64,000 bases of DNA from an uncultured Lewinella sp. (lineage in GTDB: Bacteria > Bacteroidota > Bacteroidia > Chitinophagales > Saprospiraceae). Both the position numbers and the translations under genes were made by a program. Position 1 is the stretch's first letter. Every line of letters begins with the position of its first letter. Below the pieces are notes generated by a model, which saw only the letters and a program-made list of their open reading frames with translations, had not been told where the DNA came from and did no database searches. Location: positions 1 through 64,000 of the forward strand of contig CALMYQ010000047.1 in the NCBI GenBank assembly GCA_937873655.1. The letters run 5' to 3'. This document shows, in pieces, positions 1-8,161 of this stretch.

Positions 1-115
1 AAAACCAAAAATTTTTTTGGAATTCTCAAAACACCCAAAACCCTCCCCAATTATCTCCCCAGATCCCCCATCCCCCCAATCCCCCCCCCCAACCCCCCCC
101 CCAAAGATCACCGCC
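1..115. other. Low-complexity C-runs, probable assembly edge
   Basis: This stretch is dominated by C homopolymers, including two runs of ten, and begins with A/T runs. It replaces the expected final helix of the symporter on the minus strand with Gly-rich sequence. A poly-G read tail from two-colour sequencing chemistry at a contig end would give this picture. I treat it as unreliable sequence. Confidence 0.6.
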
Positions 116-1545
116 GTACCCAGCACGATCGTCAGGTAGCTGTGGAACGGATCCTTCCATTGCCAATTTCCATCGGCAAAAATCAGCGGCGACAGGCTCA
201 ACCAGCAGATCAGCACAATACCGGCCGCAACACCCGCTAGAGCGCCGCGCCGCCCGACCTTTTTCGCAAAAGCAGCCAGCAGGAATAATCCCAGCATGCC
301 GCCGCTGAAGATCGAAGCCAGCGTCCACCACGCATCCAGCGCGCTTTTCACATTGATCATGGCCAGCCCCACCAACATGCCCGCCAGCCCGACCCCGGCG
401 GATACACCGTACAGGATCCGCATGGCTTGCTGTTCGGATAAGGGTGTTTTCCGGAACCGCTGGAAATAATCGGTCAGCAATACGGTAGCCGAACTGTTGA
501 TGCTGGTCGAAACAGTGCTCATCCCCGCTGCGAAAATTGCGGCGATCATCAGGCCGGTCAGCCCCTGCGGCAGCCGGTGGACGATAAAGTACGGGAATAC
601 CAGGTCGCTTTGTTCTCCCGTGGCCATAGCAGCCGGCAGTTCGTCCGAATGGACATTGTAAAAAGCGAAGAGCGCTGTTCCAATGAGAAAAAACAGCAAC
701 GAAACAGGGACATAGAGCATGCCGCCCCAGAATGCCGACCGTTTGGCGGCCCGGTCCGAACCCGCTGTCTTGTACCGCTGTACGTAATTCTGGTCAATCC
801 CGTAATTCTGCAGGTTGATGAAAATGCCGTAAACCAAAACCACCCAGAACGTGGATTCCGACAGGCTTGCACCGAAACTGCCCAGACTGAATTTGTCGTA
901 TTTCGATGCGATTTCCACCATTTGTCCCGGACCTTCGGGCATGGAAAACAACAGGTACCCCAGACAAACCAGCGCGCCGGAGATCAGAACGATGCCCTGG
1001 ATGGCATCCGTCCAGATAACCGCCTGGATGCCGCCCAGAACAGAATAGATCGTGACCGCCAGCGCTGTCACCGCGATCACCCAGCCGATCGGCCATCCCA
1101 ACAGCGCGTGGACGGGCAGGGCCAGCAAATACAGGATCGTACCCACCCGCATCACCTGGGTGAGCAGGTAGCAGGCCGAGGCGTACACCCGGGCCCAGGG
1201 GCCGAAGCGGGTCTCCAGGTAGGCGTAAGCGGAAGGGCTGTTGAGCCGCCGGTAAAGCGGTACAAAAACGCGAACGGCAACTATGGCTGCTAATGGAATG
1301 GACAGGCTGAAGACGAACGCGTTCCAGTTGGACTGGTAGGCCTTGCCCGGCAGCGCCAGAAAACTGATGCTGCTCACATAAGTAGCAAAAATGGACATGC
1401 CGACCACCCATGCCGGGAATCGGCCGCTCCCCAGCGTAAAGGTATCCGGGGAGGCGCTCCTCCGGTAAAACGAGCTGCCGAACAGCAGAATGCCGGCCAT
1501 GTAAATGCCGAATACGACCAGATCCGTCAGGGGCAGGGTATGCAT
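1..1545 (-). CDS. Sodium:solute symporter (SSS family), partial at window edge
   Basis: An inner-membrane Na+-coupled solute transporter; the substrate cannot be told. Reading from the ATG at 1545 gives about 478 residues of a polytopic protein with around 12 hydrophobic helices and the SSS-like segment TYVSSISFLALPGKAY at residues 55-70, followed by Gly-rich helices and a conserved SSINSSATVL stretch. The frame stays open to base 1, so no stop is seen. The last recognisable coding sequence (LTIVLGTAVIF) ends near base 112. Beyond it the frame runs into G homopolymers giving Gly-rich nonsense, which looks like a low-quality contig end rather than protein. A composite intergenic repeat lies just upstream (1621-1716). 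Confidence 0.85.
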   Translation of the reverse strand, partial: MHTLPLTDLVVFGIYMAGILLFGSSFYRRSASPDTFTLGSGRFPAWVVGMSIFATYVSSISFLALPGKAYQSNWNAFVFSLSIPLAAIVAVRVFVPLYRRLNSPSAYAYLETRFGPWARVYASACYLLTQVMRVGTILYLLALPVHALLGWPIGWVIAVTALAVTIYSVLGGIQAVIWTDAIQGIVLISGALVCLGYLLFSMPEGPGQMVEIASKYDKFSLGSFGASLSESTFWVVLVYGIFINLQNYGIDQNYVQRYKTAGSDRAAKRSAFWGGMLYVPVSLLFFLIGTALFAFYNVHSDELPAAMATGEQSDLVFPYFIVHRLPQGLTGLMIAAIFAAGMSTVSTSINSSATVLLTDYFQRFRKTPLSEQQAMRILYGVSAGVGLAGMLVGLAMINVKSALDAWWTLASIFSGGMLGLFLLAAFAKKVGRRGALAGVAAGIVLICWLSLSPLIFADGNWQWKDPFHSYLTIVLGTAVIFGGGVGGGDWGDGGSGEIIGEGFGCFENSKKIFGF

Positions 1546-1620
1546 ACGTTAGTGATTTTGGCGATCGGCTTTTCGAGGCTCCGGAGCGGGATAGGGCCAA
1601 AGATACCGTTTTTCTCCGGC

Positions 1621-1716
1621 TCATCCGCCGCAGTGACGCCGCAGGCATTACGAAGGCAGGCTTCTTGTGCTGAGCGAAGTCGAAGCCCCGTGCTGAGCGA
1701 AGTCGAAGCATCACCC
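1621..1716. repeat. Composite intergenic repeat, copy 1
   Basis: On the minus strand this reads GTGATGCTTCGACTTCGCTC followed by AGCAC, then a second copy of the CTTCGACTTCGCTCAGCAC module, then a CCTGCCTTCG...CGGCGGATGAG module. The same modules recur at 3840-3928, 12264-12517 and 48273-48345. The second module can fold on itself. Confidence 0.8.
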
Positions 1717-1887
1717 CATACCCCAATTCATAGCGCGTTTACCGAACAAATCGCCTCCGATCGTGTTACAAGGTTAAACGGTCGCGGGCGGCAACGCCAC
1801 TTTCCAGCGCCCGTTCCATCCATTTTTGCCGCTTTGGGTTGTCTGCATGAAAGCTTTTGAAATCAAGGGCCAAACCCTCAAATTTAT

Positions 1888-1895
1888 TATCTTTG
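1888..1895 (+). promoter_or_regulatory. Bacteroidota -7 element (TATCTTTG) for the OmpA gene
   Basis: It matches TAnnTTTG exactly and lies about 70 bases upstream of the ATG at 1965. A TTTG at 1856-1859 is 28 bases away, too far for a normal -33 box, so only the -7 box is well supported. Confidence 0.55.
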
Positions 1896-1964
1896 GGCCA
1901 GTATGCCGGCAAGAACCCTATCGCCGTGCTGTTTGGCTGCTCATAATCTTAAAAATCGTAATTT

Positions 1965-2888
1965 ATGAACACAACTGCAAGATTCATTTTCATCCTATGC
2001 CTCGGCCTCACCATGGCCTCCTGTGTCAGCAAAAAGCAGTATGAAGCCCTTAAACTGGAATTGGACACCGCCAATAAGGACCTGGGCAAATGCGGCGAAA
2101 GCCTCCATGACTACATGAACCAACTCCGCACCTGCAACTCCGAAATTGATCGGCTCAAAGGAGAACTCCGCAACGCCCAAAATGCCGAAAAACTTCGCAT
2201 GGAACAGATCGCGGACCTCAGGTCGCAACTCGATGATGTCAAATCCCAACGGGACAAACAACTCAGCCAGGTCGGCGACCTGACCGTCCTTTCTCAGTCC
2301 GCCAGCGATAACATCAAGGAAACGCTTTCCCAACTGGAGAAAAAGGATAAATATATCCACCTCCTGCAGGCGGCCAAGTCAAAAGCCGACTCCATCAACC
2401 TTGCACTTGCCGTCAACCTGAAGAGCGTCCTCAAGCAGGGGATAGAAGACGAAGACGTCGAAGTCAAAGTGGACAAGACCGTGGTGTTTGTCAACCTATC
2501 CGACAAGATGCTGTTCCAAAGCGGCAGCTCCACGATCACCTCAAGAGCCAACGAAGTGCTGGGCAAAATTGCGGATATTGTCAAGTCCAGGCCCGACCTG
2601 GAAGTGATGGTGGAAGGCTATACGGACAATGTGCCCATCAAGAACAACTGCATAGATGATAACTGGGATCTGAGCGTCAAACGGGCTACCTCCGTGGTCC
2701 GGGTGCTGCAGAAAACCCACAATATCGATCCCAACCGCCTGATCGCCGCCGGCCGCGGGGAATACAATACCCTGGCCAGCAACGCAACGGCTGAAGGCCG
2801 CGCTACCAACCGGCGTACCCGGATCATCATCCTGCCGAAGCTGGATCAGTTCTACGACCTGCTGAACCCGAACAACGTGCCGAAGTAG
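1965..2888 (+). CDS. OmpA-family peptidoglycan-binding lipoprotein
   Basis: A 307-residue outer-membrane lipoprotein that likely tethers the outer membrane to peptidoglycan. A signal peptide ends in the lipobox LTMASC, giving a lipidated Cys20. Residues 24-130 are charged heptad-rich coiled coil. Residues 175-290 form an OmpA C-terminal domain with GYTDN (218-222), WDLSVKRA (234-241) and NRRTRI (282-287), the motifs that contact diaminopimelate and the peptide stem. It resembles Pal-like or MotB-like OmpA proteins; there are no motor genes nearby, so a structural role is favoured. It appears monocistronic, with its own -7 box upstream and a strong hairpin terminator downstream. Confidence 0.92.
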   Translation: MNTTARFIFILCLGLTMASCVSKKQYEALKLELDTANKDLGKCGESLHDYMNQLRTCNSEIDRLKGELRNAQNAEKLRMEQIADLRSQLDDVKSQRDKQLSQVGDLTVLSQSASDNIKETLSQLEKKDKYIHLLQAAKSKADSINLALAVNLKSVLKQGIEDEDVEVKVDKTVVFVNLSDKMLFQSGSSTITSRANEVLGKIADIVKSRPDLEVMVEGYTDNVPIKNNCIDDNWDLSVKRATSVVRVLQKTHNIDPNRLIAAGRGEYNTLASNATAEGRATNRRTRIIILPKLDQFYDLLNPNNVPK

Positions 2889-2914
2889 GAGAAAGACGGT
2901 TGACGGTGGACGGT

Positions 2915-2945
2915 GCCCGACTTCGCACGAGGCTTCGGCGGACGG
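2915..2945. repeat. Short palindromic intergenic element
   Basis: A GCCCGACTTCG...CGGCGGACGG sequence just after the OmpA gene, related to the palindromic module of the composite repeats. It can form a short GC-rich hairpin. Confidence 0.5.
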
Positions 2946-3022
2946 AGACGGACATAGGTTAGCTGTTAAATCCGCCAATTCGCCAACCGCTTAAGGTCTG
3001 CTGTACGTCTATGCATAAAATG

Positions 3023-3059
3023 AAGGGAGGAACCTGATCATTTTTTGGGTTCCTCCCTT
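3023..3059. terminator. Strong hairpin terminator
   Basis: Arms AAGGGAGGAACC (3023-3034) and GGTTCCTCCCTT (3048-3059) pair perfectly over 12 bp around a 13-base loop containing a T run. It separates the OmpA gene from the next lipoprotein and probably terminates the former. Confidence 0.8.
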
Positions 3060-3119
3060 TCAATTGAAAAGCCCAATGCTCAGAATCGCCGGCGGGAAAA
3101 CCGGCACAACCCTGTTCGT

Positions 3120-3836
3120 ATGAAAAATCTGGTCCCTTTTCTCCTGTTGATCGTCGTATCAGCCTGCAAAAAAGAACAGCTTGCCGGCCCGGGCGATGCG
3201 CCTTTGCTCCGGGAAATTACGGTGAATGGGAAAACCGACCAGACTTTCGAGTACAACGCCGACCAACTGCTCGTCAAGGAAAATAGGTTCTCTTTCTGCG
3301 AATCCAACCCTTCCGACGAACTCAGCTATACCTACCTAAACGGCCGGGTCGTCAAAATGAATTCCGTGATCAGGAGCCTGTATTCCAGTACGGAGGCGAT
3401 TTGCAACCCCGCCACAGGTGTACACAATGAGCTTTCTTTTGAATACGACGATCAGCAGCGGATCAGCCGGGTCATTCAATCGGGATCCGTTACGGAATTT
3501 GCCTATAACGCAGCCGGTTTCATCGAAAAGCAAACGATCGGATACAACGGTTCGGCCTATGTGTTTTCCTATGAATACGACGGCAACGGCAATATCATCC
3601 GGGAAACCGATTCGGAAGGAAAAACGACCTTTTATGAATACGACAACGGAAAAAATCCGTTTTACCTCATAGGACAACGCCCCGCTTTTGTCTCTCCCTT
3701 CAATAAAAGCCCCAACAATGTGATCAAAGCAACCGGCAACCAACAATTCGAACGGCAGATCACCTACAACGCCGATGGCCTTCCTACCCAGGTAACCGAA
3801 ACCAACGGCCTGATCTACGTCTATCACTACCAATAA
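3120..3836 (+). CDS. YD/RHS-like repeat lipoprotein
   Basis: A 238-residue predicted surface or periplasmic lipoprotein. I start it at the ATG at 3120, because MKNLVPFLLLIVVSAC then forms a compact lipoprotein signal with Cys16; the frame is open further upstream but that part is not signal-like. The body consists of degenerate YD-type beta repeats (FEYNAD, FEYDDQ, FAYNAA, YEYDGNGN, YEYDN, ITYNADG), as in RHS/YD shells and DUF4595-like Bacteroidota lipoproteins. It is far too short for an RHS toxin cocoon and has no toxin tip. No specific function can be assigned. The 3' end is followed by a composite repeat shared with the convergent gene. Confidence 0.8.
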   Translation: MKNLVPFLLLIVVSACKKEQLAGPGDAPLLREITVNGKTDQTFEYNADQLLVKENRFSFCESNPSDELSYTYLNGRVVKMNSVIRSLYSSTEAICNPATGVHNELSFEYDDQQRISRVIQSGSVTEFAYNAAGFIEKQTIGYNGSAYVFSYEYDGNGNIIRETDSEGKTTFYEYDNGKNPFYLIGQRPAFVSPFNKSPNNVIKATGNQQFERQITYNADGLPTQVTETNGLIYVYHYQ

Positions 3837-3839
3837 ACG

Positions 3840-3928
3840 CCACACTCTCACCTCTCTCATCCGCCGAAGCCTCCGGCGAAGGCGGGCTCCTTGTGCTGAG
3901 CGAAGCCGAAGCATCACCCTCTCTCTTC
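3840..3928. repeat. Composite intergenic repeat, copy 2, with CTCTCAC runs
   Basis: It fills the gap between two convergent genes. Read on the minus strand from the hydrolase stop it runs GGTGAGAAGAGAG, then GTGATGCTTCGGCTTCGCTC, then GCCCGCCTTCGCC and GGAGGCTTCGGCGGATGAG, then GAGGTGAGAG. CCGCCGAAGCC/GGCGAAGGCGG forms a hairpin that could act as a bidirectional terminator. Confidence 0.8.
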
Positions 3929-5053
3929 TCACCTGCTCAACACATCCAATATCTCCCCCAGCATATTCCCCACCTGTTCATGGATCGGCCCCGCGATCGA
4001 AGTGCCCAGGTTAATGGCAAGGAAGAAATAGCGGTTGCGATCGGGGAAATAACCCAGGTAACAACCCGCGCCGATGCCGCCGCCGGTATGACCGTATTCC
4101 ACTGATCCGTTGTGGTAATCGCGGTGCAACCCCAGGCCGTAGCCGTAGGTGTTTTCCGTGCCGGGGTTCCGCTCCACAATGGCCAGCATCTGGTCCATGG
4201 TGCTTTGGCGCAGCAATTTGCCTTCAAACAGCCCTTTCAGGAAAAGGGCATAATCCATCGGCGTGGCTACCATCCCGTCGTCGCCGATCATGGAAGCGAC
4301 ATTGATCTTCTGCATTTCGGTGCAGTTTTCGAGTACGCCGTTGCTGTATCGGTCCCAATAGGAATTGACGGCGCCGGGCCGGTCGAGGTAGTCGGCGTCA
4401 TCCCGGTAAAAACTGCGGGTCAATCCCAGCGGGACAAAGATCTTCTCCCGGATATAACGGGCGTGATCCCCCGTGAGCTGGTCGCCGATCAAGGCCAGCA
4501 GCTCGTAATTCATGTTGGTATACCGGTATTTGCTGCCGGCCTCAAACTGGATGGGGGCGCCGGCTATGTAGTTGAGATAGTCTGTGGTTGTAAACACGTG
4601 TTCGGGGTGCTGCACCAGATAGGCAATATACCTTGGGACCATATTGTACTCGGCCGCCCCCGAAGTGTGGTTGAGCAGCATGCGCACCGTCATCTTTCCG
4701 GCGCCGGTGACCTTGTCGCTGACCTCCTTCGGCAAATAAGCCGTTATTTTTTCATCCAGGTCCACCTTCCCTTCTTCATACAACATCAATATGGCCACCG
4801 CCATATAACTTTTGGACACACTCTGCGAATACTGCAGATTGGCGGGTGTCATCGGCGTCAGGTCCTCGATCCGGGCAAATCCGGATGCGCCTTCCCACGG
4901 CCCGCCGGGGTCAACAACGGCTGCCGCTACCCCGGGAATGCCCATGGCGGCGTATTTGTCCATGATCTCCTGGATGAGGTGGCCTTTGGATTGACCGAGA
5001 GCGATATGATGAACGGCAATAAGTACGAGAATATATAAGGTTATTTTTTTCAT
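3929..5053 (-). CDS. Serine hydrolase, class C beta-lactamase / esterase fold
   Basis: A 374-residue exported serine hydrolase. A signal peptide (MKKITLYILVLIAVHHIALG) starts at the ATG at 5053. The catalytic SxxK is S78-V-S-K81, the YxN motif is Y178-T-N180, and a GHTGGG near residue 325 supplies the HxG element. This architecture covers class C beta-lactamases, D-aminopeptidases, carboxylesterases and penicillin-binding-like peptidases. No context points to antibiotic resistance, so peptidase or esterase is equally likely. It starts 11 bases after the stop of the barrel protein encoded upstream on the same strand, so the two are probably co-transcribed. Confidence 0.88.
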   Translation of the reverse strand: MKKITLYILVLIAVHHIALGQSKGHLIQEIMDKYAAMGIPGVAAAVVDPGGPWEGASGFARIEDLTPMTPANLQYSQSVSKSYMAVAILMLYEEGKVDLDEKITAYLPKEVSDKVTGAGKMTVRMLLNHTSGAAEYNMVPRYIAYLVQHPEHVFTTTDYLNYIAGAPIQFEAGSKYRYTNMNYELLALIGDQLTGDHARYIREKIFVPLGLTRSFYRDDADYLDRPGAVNSYWDRYSNGVLENCTEMQKINVASMIGDDGMVATPMDYALFLKGLFEGKLLRQSTMDQMLAIVERNPGTENTYGYGLGLHRDYHNGSVEYGHTGGGIGAGCYLGYFPDRNRYFFLAINLGTSIAGPIHEQVGNMLGEILDVLSR

Positions 5054-5064
5054 GGTGTTAAGGT

Positions 5065-5664
5065 TTAATTGAAATGAATCCGGCTGCCGGCCTGGAACAG
5101 GGAATAAAAATTGAGCGGCAGGACATTGTTGTAGAAAAGGGCCGGAACAAGCTGATAGCTCACGAAAGGAGCGGCGTAAGCGCCGGCCTTGCGCGGATCG
5201 TACCCGGCGGAAATGCCGAGTGGAACGATCAGCTGCGATTTGCCGTTGCGGACGGTCTTCCAGGCGCCGTCCCGGAAAGCGTAGGCGGGCCCCGGATGGA
5301 ATACCCGCTGCCATCCGATCCCCAGCTTCAGTTCCGGATAAAAATCAGCGATCAATTCAGGGCGGAAAGCCGATTGGGTGAGGACAAAAATGCCGTTTCC
5401 AATCTCCCGGTTCAGGTAAAAGCCGACCTGAAATTGCTGGACCCAATCGGCTTTGTTGTCCAATTTGAATTCCGTTCCCACAAAAAATCCGACGTGGGTG
5501 AAATTGCTTTTCAGATCGCGCAGCGGCAGGGCGAAATTCTGGAATTGAATGCCTACCGTCAGTGGGAAATTGCGGTAACGCCCCATCGGGCCGCCAGAAT
5601 CCTGGGCCTGTATCAGGAACGGATACACCAGCAACAGCAGAAATAATAACAGTCTAGGTCTCAT
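5065..5664 (-). CDS. Predicted outer-membrane beta-barrel protein
   Basis: 199 residues from the ATG at 5664, with a leucine-rich signal peptide ending near IQAQ. The rest has alternating aromatic beta strands (VGIQFQNFAL, VGFFVGTEFKL, FQVGFYLNREI, LKLGIGWQRVF) and ends in an aromatic-containing C-terminal strand (GSRIHFN), as expected for a small outer-membrane barrel. I do not recognise a named family. It is the first gene of a likely two-gene operon with the serine hydrolase. Confidence 0.7.
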   Translation of the reverse strand: MRPRLLLFLLLLVYPFLIQAQDSGGPMGRYRNFPLTVGIQFQNFALPLRDLKSNFTHVGFFVGTEFKLDNKADWVQQFQVGFYLNREIGNGIFVLTQSAFRPELIADFYPELKLGIGWQRVFHPGPAYAFRDGAWKTVRNGKSQLIVPLGISAGYDPRKAGAYAAPFVSYQLVPALFYNNVLPLNFYSLFQAGSRIHFN

Positions 5665-5784
5665 GGTTTGAAATGCTTGTTTCCGGCAAAATTGGGCCGC
5701 AAAAAGGGCCGAAAGCAAGGAAAAACCGGCTGTTTTCCGTGAAGTGTAGCAAAATCACCCGCGAAATGAATGGGTAAACGACGG

Positions 5785-6624
5785 TCAGGAATCGGTTGTC
5801 AGGGCAGGTGCATCCGTTTCCGGTTCAAACCACGCCTTGAAGGCCGCCGCCCGGAGCCTGCTGACCTGCACGATATCCGGCAGATTGCCGTAAGTTGGTG
5901 TAATCCACACTTCCAGTTTGCCGTCGGCTGCTCGTTTATAGCCGGTCACAACGTTCCGGTGCAGGATGAATTGCCGGTTGAGCCGGAAGAACTGTTCCCC
6001 CGGGAGATTTTCTGCAATCTTGTCGAGGGACTTGTCGGGCAGGTATTTTTTGTTTTCCCGGGTGAGCAGGGTGGTGTACCCTTCGTCCGTATAAAAACCG
6101 AAAATATCCTCAAAAGGGATCATCAGACTCAGTTTGCCGTGCTTGACGCTGAATCCGCTGATCCGGACCTGCTTTTCGACTTTTCGAAGGGTTTCGGATG
6201 CCCTCAATTCGGCATAATAGTGCATTCCGACATAGATGCCGTTGATCACGAAAAACCAGATCGAAATGATGAAAAGGTCGTAAAGGTAAAAGCTCATCGG
6301 CACGGGGTGGTCGGTGACGATGAAATTCAGCAATTCGGTCGTAACGATAATGACGGAGATGCCCGCTAGGGTGGTCAGCAAGAACTGGATCAGGATGCGC
6401 TTCAGCGGCCGTGCGCCGTAAGGGATTTTTTTATCGAGATGAATGACGATCGCCCGGACCGCCCACCAGGCCAGGTATCCCGTCAGGGTGTCCAGGGTAT
6501 AACGCAGCAGGGTATACCAATCGAACCGGATATAGGTATAGGTGAGGTAATAATTGAATGCACTGATAAAGGCAATGGCGATGAGGAAGAAGGGGATATC
6601 GCGGTATTTAGGCTGAGCGGGCAT
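5785..6624 (-). CDS. Membrane-bound LytTR transcriptional regulator
   Basis: 279 residues. Four hydrophobic helices occupy roughly residues 10-135, then comes a short linker and a LytTR DNA-binding domain (about 165-262) with the typical LMIPFEDIFGFYTDEGYTT and FFRLNRQFILHRNVV segments. This design (integral membrane sensor plus LytTR, with no receiver domain) is common in Bacteroidota and probably reads a membrane signal directly. Targets are unknown. A 48-residue ORF ends 18 bases upstream of its start and may be co-expressed. Confidence 0.88.
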   Translation of the reverse strand: MPAQPKYRDIPFFLIAIAFISAFNYYLTYTYIRFDWYTLLRYTLDTLTGYLAWWAVRAIVIHLDKKIPYGARPLKRILIQFLLTTLAGISVIIVTTELLNFIVTDHPVPMSFYLYDLFIISIWFFVINGIYVGMHYYAELRASETLRKVEKQVRISGFSVKHGKLSLMIPFEDIFGFYTDEGYTTLLTRENKKYLPDKSLDKIAENLPGEQFFRLNRQFILHRNVVTGYKRAADGKLEVWITPTYGNLPDIVQVSRLRAAAFKAWFEPETDAPALTTDS

Positions 6625-6642
6625 GGGAAAATCATTCCGGGG

Positions 6643-6789
6643 TCAGTTCCCGTTTTTGTCCTTGTGGAATTTCCTGACCTGGTTGATCCAGGACAGGATG
6701 GAGTTCTTAACCGGGTATTCCTGGATCTCATCGACTTTACCCTGGTTGATATAGGTGCGAACAAGGTTTTCCAATTCTTCAAATTCCAT
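6643..6789 (-). CDS. Small 48-residue protein upstream of the LytTR gene
   Basis: ATG at 6789, TGA at 6643-6645. The product begins MEFEELENLVRTYINQGKVD, is charged and helical in character (a mixture of Glu and Lys with few prolines), has no signal peptide or membrane helix, and ends KFHKDKNGN. It ends 18 bases before the start of the membrane LytTR regulator on the same strand, suggesting one transcript and a possible accessory role. I do not recognise a family. It is short enough to be missed by standard gene finders and could be spurious. Confidence 0.5.
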   Translation of the reverse strand: MEFEELENLVRTYINQGKVDEIQEYPVKNSILSWINQVRKFHKDKNGN

Positions 6790-6907
6790 GCGGACCGGCT
6801 TTAGGTTGCCTGCTCAAAATTAGCCATTCGCATCAATTCCGCCAAACAAATGGAACTTTCCGAAATTCCCGCTAAATTCGGAGCTTTATTGTCAAATCAA
6901 CCGAAAC

Positions 6908-8146
6908 ATGAAAAACACGTTGCCCATATTCTTCCTGATGGCTGTGCTGGCATACGGCTGTAAGAATACAAGCGAGCAATCCGCCGAAGAAACGGAAGCT
7001 CCGGCCGCGGGCACCTTTGCCTATGACCTTGATTTTCTGAAAAAACATACGGACGCGATCTTGCTCACCGCCCCCGACAACCCCTTTGCGCAGGTGGCGG
7101 TTTGCGGAGCATACCAGGGGCGCGTGATGACCAGCACGGCGGGCGGAGAAGCCGGCAATAGCTACGGCTGGCTGAATTATGCGCTCATCAGCGGAGAAAA
7201 GGGTTATCAGCCGCATATCAATGCCTACGGCGGCGAAGACCGGTTCTGGATCGCACCTGAAGGCGGGCAATTTTCCGTCTTTTTCCCGAAAGGCGCGCCG
7301 TTTGAGTTCGACAGCTGGCAAACGCCGGGATTGATCGATACGGCTCATTACGAACTGATCAGCTCCACCCAGTCGCAAGCCGTTTTTCAAAAGAAGGCCG
7401 TCCTGGAAAATTACTCCGGAACCCGGTTTGAATTCGAGATCAACCGCAGGATAAAAGTGATGAGCGGTGGAGAGATCGCCGCTAACCTGGGCCTGGAAGC
7501 CGAAGCCCTGACCGGCTTGCGGATGGTGGGTATCGAAACGGACAATACCCTGACCAATACCGGCGCCGACTGGTCAAAACAAACCGGCACGCTGGGCATC
7601 TGGATCCTGAGTATGTTCTCCCCATCCGACAGCACGACCATCGTAGCGCCCTTTACCCGGGCCCGGTCAAAAGAATTGCAACTGACAGATGACTATTTCG
7701 GCAAAGTACCCGCTGAAAGACTGGTGGCAGGCGATTCGGTCCTCTTCTTCAAGGGCGACGGCAAATTGCGGAGCAAGATCGGCATTGCGCCGGCATCCGC
7801 CAAACCGTTTGCGGGCAGTTATTCAGCTGAAAAGGGCATCCTTACGATCGCGCAGTTCGACCTCGACCCGGCAGGCGACTACCTCAAATCCACCTGGCAA
7901 CTCCACGACGACCCGTATGGCGGCGACGCCTTCAACTCCTACAACGACGGCCCCGTCGACGGCGGCGATCAACTCGGCCCGTTCTATGAGATCGAATCCA
8001 CCTCACCGGCGCCCGCGCTTAAGAACGGAGAAAAACTGACCCACCGGCACCGGGTTTTTCACTTCGAAGGCGACCAGGCGGCATTGGACCGGGTGGCGAA
8101 GACGGTATTGGGTGTAGGCCTGGCGGAGATTCAGAGCAGGATTTAG
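6908..8146 (+). CDS. Mutarotase-like (DUF6786-type) lipoprotein
   Basis: 412 residues with a lipoprotein signal (LMAVLAYGC, lipidated Cys18) and a low-complexity linker. The remainder is beta-rich with segments such as NAYGGEDRFWIAPEGGQFSV and DDPYGGDAFNSYNDGP that recall aldose-epimerase-like galactose-mutarotase folds; the family name is from memory and not certain. It may bind or handle a carbohydrate at the cell surface. No catalytic residues can be assigned. It is convergent with the phosphatase gene 15 bases away. Confidence 0.7.
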   Translation: MKNTLPIFFLMAVLAYGCKNTSEQSAEETEAPAAGTFAYDLDFLKKHTDAILLTAPDNPFAQVAVCGAYQGRVMTSTAGGEAGNSYGWLNYALISGEKGYQPHINAYGGEDRFWIAPEGGQFSVFFPKGAPFEFDSWQTPGLIDTAHYELISSTQSQAVFQKKAVLENYSGTRFEFEINRRIKVMSGGEIAANLGLEAEALTGLRMVGIETDNTLTNTGADWSKQTGTLGIWILSMFSPSDSTTIVAPFTRARSKELQLTDDYFGKVPAERLVAGDSVLFFKGDGKLRSKIGIAPASAKPFAGSYSAEKGILTIAQFDLDPAGDYLKSTWQLHDDPYGGDAFNSYNDGPVDGGDQLGPFYEIESTSPAPALKNGEKLTHRHRVFHFEGDQAALDRVAKTVLGVGLAEIQSRI

Positions 8147-8161
8147 TGGGTATATGCCAAT

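Larger units (their letters stand above)
1546..1964. other. Intergenic region with composite repeat and a -7 element
   Basis: The 419 bases between the divergent symporter and OmpA genes hold the composite repeat at 1621-1716 and a TATCTTTG box at 1888-1895. I see nothing codable or structured in 1717-1887. Confidence 0.7.

Noticed and set aside
794-1726. 310-codon minus-strand frame overlapping the symporter
   Set aside because: The adjacent frame from the ATG at 1545 gives a clear SSS membrane protein; this one has only shadow composition and runs through the repeat.
3120-3836. Possible polymorphic RHS toxin
   Set aside because: Only 238 residues with degenerate YD repeats, no core-closing motif and no toxin or immunity gene.
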